The notes under the pieces are model-generated. The model was not told the origin of the DNA. It saw only the letters and a list, made by a program, of their open reading frames with translations, and ran no database searches. From JBBSDP01 sp038240605 (GTDB lineage Bacteria > Planctomycetota > Phycisphaerae > Tepidisphaerales > Tepidisphaeraceae), in contig JBBSDP010000008.1 in the NCBI GenBank assembly GCA_038240605.1, positions 52,834 to 116,833 on the forward strand: 64,000 nucleotides of DNA, written 5' to 3'. Every line of letters begins with the position of its first letter. Position 1 is the stretch's first letter. Below are positions 61,773-64,000 of the stretch, piece after piece. Both the position numbers and the translations under genes were made by a program.

Positions 61773-63161
61773 GTGATCAAAATCATCTTCGGCGTTTTGC
61801 TGACTGTTGCCGCCGCCAGCGTTCCCCGCGCGTCGGCCATTGAGCCGGCCAGCGATCGCATCGTCGTCATGATCAGCGTGGATGGGCTGGCGCATTTCTA
61901 CTTCGATGACCCGAAGGCGGCGATGCCGAACATCCGCGCGATCGCGGCCGAGGGCGCTCGGGCGAAGACGATGAAGGCGTCGATGCCGACCGTTACCTGG
62001 CCGAATCACACGACGCTCGTCACCGGCGTTTCGCCGGCACGGCACGGCGTGGTCGGCAACCATTTCCTCGACCGCGAGACCGGCAAGGTCGTGGCGCTGA
62101 TTTGCGATCCGGTTTACGACAAGGATGAGATCGTCAAGGTTCCGACCGTTTACGATCTGGCCAAAGCACAGGGTTTGAAGACGGCGGCCATCGTCTGGCC
62201 GGCGACGCGCGGGGCCAAATCGCTCGACTGGACCGTTCCCGATGCGCTGGATGATGAGGTGTTCCAGAAATACGGCACGCCGTCACTCCTGGCCGAGTGC
62301 AAGGCAGCGGGGATCCCCTATGAGCGGTACGGCGAGTGGGCCAAGCGCGGGAACGGCAACGCGCGCGACGATTTGTACATTCAGATGTTTGACCTCGTCC
62401 TGAAACAGCATCGCCCCAACCTCGCGCTGCTTCACCTGCTGGACGTCGATCACGTCGAGCACGGCCACGGCCCGCAGTCGCCGGAAGCGTACGAGGCGGT
62501 CGCCGCGGCCGATGCGCGGGTCGGCCATGTCTGGGAGAAGCTCAAGAGCGATTTTGCCGGCAAGGCGACACTGTTCATCGTTTCCGATCACGGGTTCGTT
62601 CCGGTCCGACAGCTCATCCTTCCCAACGTAGCGCTGCGCAAAGCCGGGCTCCTGGACGTCAAGGGTCTGAAGATCGTCGACGCGAAAGTTCGGGCGACCA
62701 GCGAGGGAGGCGGATGCTTCGTTTACATTCTCGACGCCGCTCACCACGATGAGCTGCTCGCCAAGGCGACCGAGTTTCTCGGCGGGCTCGAGGGCGTGGC
62801 GGAAGCCATCCCTGCGTCGGGGTTCAAAAGGCTGGGAATGGCCGACCCGCGCCAGGACCCGCATGCCCCGGACCTCGTCCTCTCCGCGAAAAGCGGATAC
62901 ATGTTTACCGAAAACGGCGCCGGAGATTTGGCGGTGACCAGCGTGGCGGCCAAGCAGATTGGCGCCCACGGCGCCGACCCGGAATTGCCGGAGATGCGTG
63001 CTACGTTCGTCGCCTGGGGCGTCGGCATCCGACCGGGCGCGCAGCTCGGCGACATCGACAATCGCGACGTGGCGCCAACGGTCGCCCACGCGCTGGGGCT
63101 GAACATGACGGATGTGGAAGGCAAGGTCCTTGATGCGGCGCTCAACGATTCAGCGCCGTGA
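61773..63161 (+). CDS. Exported nucleotide pyrophosphatase/phosphodiesterase-type hydrolase
   Basis: The 462-residue product starts at GTG 61773 with GGAGG 6 bases upstream and has a signal peptide (VIKIIFGVLLTVAAASVPRASA). Alkaline-phosphatase-superfamily motifs are MISVDGL (metal Asp), MPTVTWPNHTTLVTG (nucleophile Thr), LLDVDHVEHGHGP and IVSDHGFVPV (metal ligands), and TENGAGD/GAHG. Relatives are type I phosphodiesterases/nucleotide pyrophosphatases. The protein is probably periplasmic or secreted. Its 3' end overlaps the convergent LamG-like gene by 20 bases. Confidence 0.92.
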   Translation: MIKIIFGVLLTVAAASVPRASAIEPASDRIVVMISVDGLAHFYFDDPKAAMPNIRAIAAEGARAKTMKASMPTVTWPNHTTLVTGVSPARHGVVGNHFLDRETGKVVALICDPVYDKDEIVKVPTVYDLAKAQGLKTAAIVWPATRGAKSLDWTVPDALDDEVFQKYGTPSLLAECKAAGIPYERYGEWAKRGNGNARDDLYIQMFDLVLKQHRPNLALLHLLDVDHVEHGHGPQSPEAYEAVAAADARVGHVWEKLKSDFAGKATLFIVSDHGFVPVRQLILPNVALRKAGLLDVKGLKIVDAKVRATSEGGGCFVYILDAAHHDELLAKATEFLGGLEGVAEAIPASGFKRLGMADPRQDPHAPDLVLSAKSGYMFTENGAGDLAVTSVAAKQIGAHGADPELPEMRATFVAWGVGIRPGAQLGDIDNRDVAPTVAHALGLNMTDVEGKVLDAALNDSAP

Positions 63162-63573
63162 AGCTCGACCTGGCTTTCGTTATTTCACGCCGTAGGGCGA
63201 ACCAGGTGTAGCCTGAGCCGGTGGTGAGGTAATCGAAGTGATCCTCGCCGTAGTTAACGAGCTCCTGCTTCTCGAAATCCAGCGTGCTGTGTCCGCCGGC
63301 TGCCGCGACGTGCTCGCGCACCGTCGGCCGTCCCGCTTTGCGCTTGCCGATGAATTCCGTTGCCGGGCCGGGCGCCTGGTTCTTCCAAGTGGTGACGGCT
63401 CCCACCTCCAGCTCGACGCCGCGCTCGGCATCCAGATCGAGGATCAGTCCTCGCGTCGCCAAGGGCGGGGTCGTCGGTCGTGTCGCGGGCGCCGTCTCAT
63501 CGGCTCCCAGCGCGACCGTCGTCCATAACATCGTTTGACATAAAGCGACACAGATCAGAAAGAATCGACTCAT
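63142..63573 (-). pseudogene. Truncated LamG/concanavalin-like secretory protein
   Basis: ATG 63573 has GGAGG upstream and a signal peptide (MSRFFLICVALCQTMLWTTVALG). Next comes GLILDLDAERGVELEVG, TWKNQAPGP and GRPTVREHVAAAGGHSTLDF, the start of a LamG-like beta-sandwich family seen in planctomycetes. The fold is cut after GYTWFA near 63205, and the last 18 residues (LRREITKARSSFTALNR) come from unrelated sequence beside the phosphodiesterase stop. The remaining part is about half of a normal domain, so it is probably a broken gene. Confidence 0.6.
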
Positions 63574-63625
63574 CGCGATCGCCTCCCGGTCATGTTCAAA
63601 CCTTTGAAGTTACATCGGCTTCCGT

Positions 63626-63655
63626 GGAGAGGGGAAAGGGGGAGAGGGGAAAGGG
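63626..63655. repeat. Two exact copies of a 15-bp purine-rich unit
   Basis: GGAGAGGGGAAAGGG occurs twice in tandem, followed by one more G. It stands between the truncated LamG-like gene and the truncated RHS frame, at an apparent rearrangement junction. Confidence 0.7.
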
Positions 63656-64000
63656 GTCATAAGCCTTTTCTGGGGCTCTTCTACCAGTAACGTCTTCTCC
63701 AATGACCTGCTGACGAAGATCGAATACCCCGACAAGACGACCGGCGCGGCCAGCACGTCAGCGGCGGACGACAAGGCCTACACGTTCGACGCGCTGGGCG
63801 AGCCGATCACGATGACGGACCCCAACGGCAACGTCCACGGCTACAATCTCGACGTGCTGGGCCGTCTGACCGCCGACATCGTCACCACCCTCGGCAGCGG
63901 CGTGGACGGCGCCATTCGGCGGCTGGGGTACAACTTCAACGGCCAGGGCCTCGCCTTCCAGCAGACCAGTTTCAGCGACACCGCCGGCACGACGATCGCC
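63656..64000 (+). CDS. RHS-repeat protein fragment (5' truncated, 3' beyond the window)
   Basis: The frame reads SLFWGSSTSNVFSNDLLTKI, EYPDKTTGAASTSAADDKAY, TFDALGEPITMTDPNGNVHG and YNLDVLGRLTADI through to the window end. These are YD/RHS repeats as in large secreted RHS proteins. No start codon or signal precedes it: the frame closes at a stop at 63605-63607, and the purine-rich repeat lies just before the first RHS residues. The 5' half of the gene therefore appears missing here. Confidence 0.75.

Overview
This 64-kb window is high-GC, densely coded bacterial chromosome, most probably from a member of the Planctomycetota (possibly a Phycisphaerae-like lineage; the class is a guess). The evidence is an N-terminal LEDRRLLSG sorting motif on a large delta-60-repeat surface protein (43058-45736), a CPGCGYDLR-type zinc ribbon, a 70-nt palindrome of a kind I associate with planctomycete genomes, many PQQ/YVTN-type propeller proteins, and isolated housekeeping genes such as rpsD standing outside their usual operons. 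No tRNA, rRNA, CRISPR array, integrase or intact transposase was seen.

Layout. 1-7.2 kb: the end of an unknown gene, a GT9 glycosyltransferase coupled to mnmA, a ClC channel with CBS domains, a membrane metallophosphoesterase, a TPR protein and alanine dehydrogenase. 7.2-13.3 kb: a YVTN propeller gene with a broken 3' end, an NtrC-type regulator, ribE, pdxA, a zinc-ribbon membrane protein and a stand-alone LigD 3'-phosphoesterase. 13.4-16.5 kb: pepP-accB-accC. 16.5-22.2 kb: a degenerate alpha/beta hydrolase, a LysM lipoprotein, YjbQ, a glycoside hydrolase, an inositol-monophosphatase-type enzyme and a Nudix protein. 22.2-25.4 kb: a sensor kinase with a CheR-type methyltransferase. 25.6-34.1 kb: TPR, lipoprotein, Yip1, methyltransferase, STN-like secretory protein, small alarmone hydrolase, a HEAT/kelch protein, a twice-frameshifted retropepsin-like protease and a small membrane protein. 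34.4-43 kb: a three-gene signalling cassette (HTH-REC, HDOD-kinase, REC), rpsD with a good promoter and long leader, a membrane protein and a kinase lacking its phospho-acceptor histidine. 43-53.3 kb: the surface protein, a GnnA-like oxidoreductase, a parvulin lipoprotein and an iron-type ABC importer. 53.4-60.5 kb: an antitoxin remnant, an ABC exporter with a PDZ-like insertion, a DegT aminotransferase, a PQQ propeller and a degenerate antitoxin/PIN toxin pair. 60.5-64 kb: an enolase-superfamily dehydratase, a nucleotide pyrophosphatase-type phosphodiesterase, a truncated LamG-like protein and the edge of an RHS protein.

Two themes tie genes together. One is a possible envelope/LPS set scattered over the window: GT9, LpxG-like phosphoesterase, GnnA-like dehydrogenase, GnnB-like aminotransferase and MsbA-like exporter. 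The other is genome decay and repeat activity: several palindromes or arrays built from 7-bp units sit at gene ends, one of them translated in frame inside the ABC exporter, and toxin-antitoxin and protease genes are caught mid-decay.
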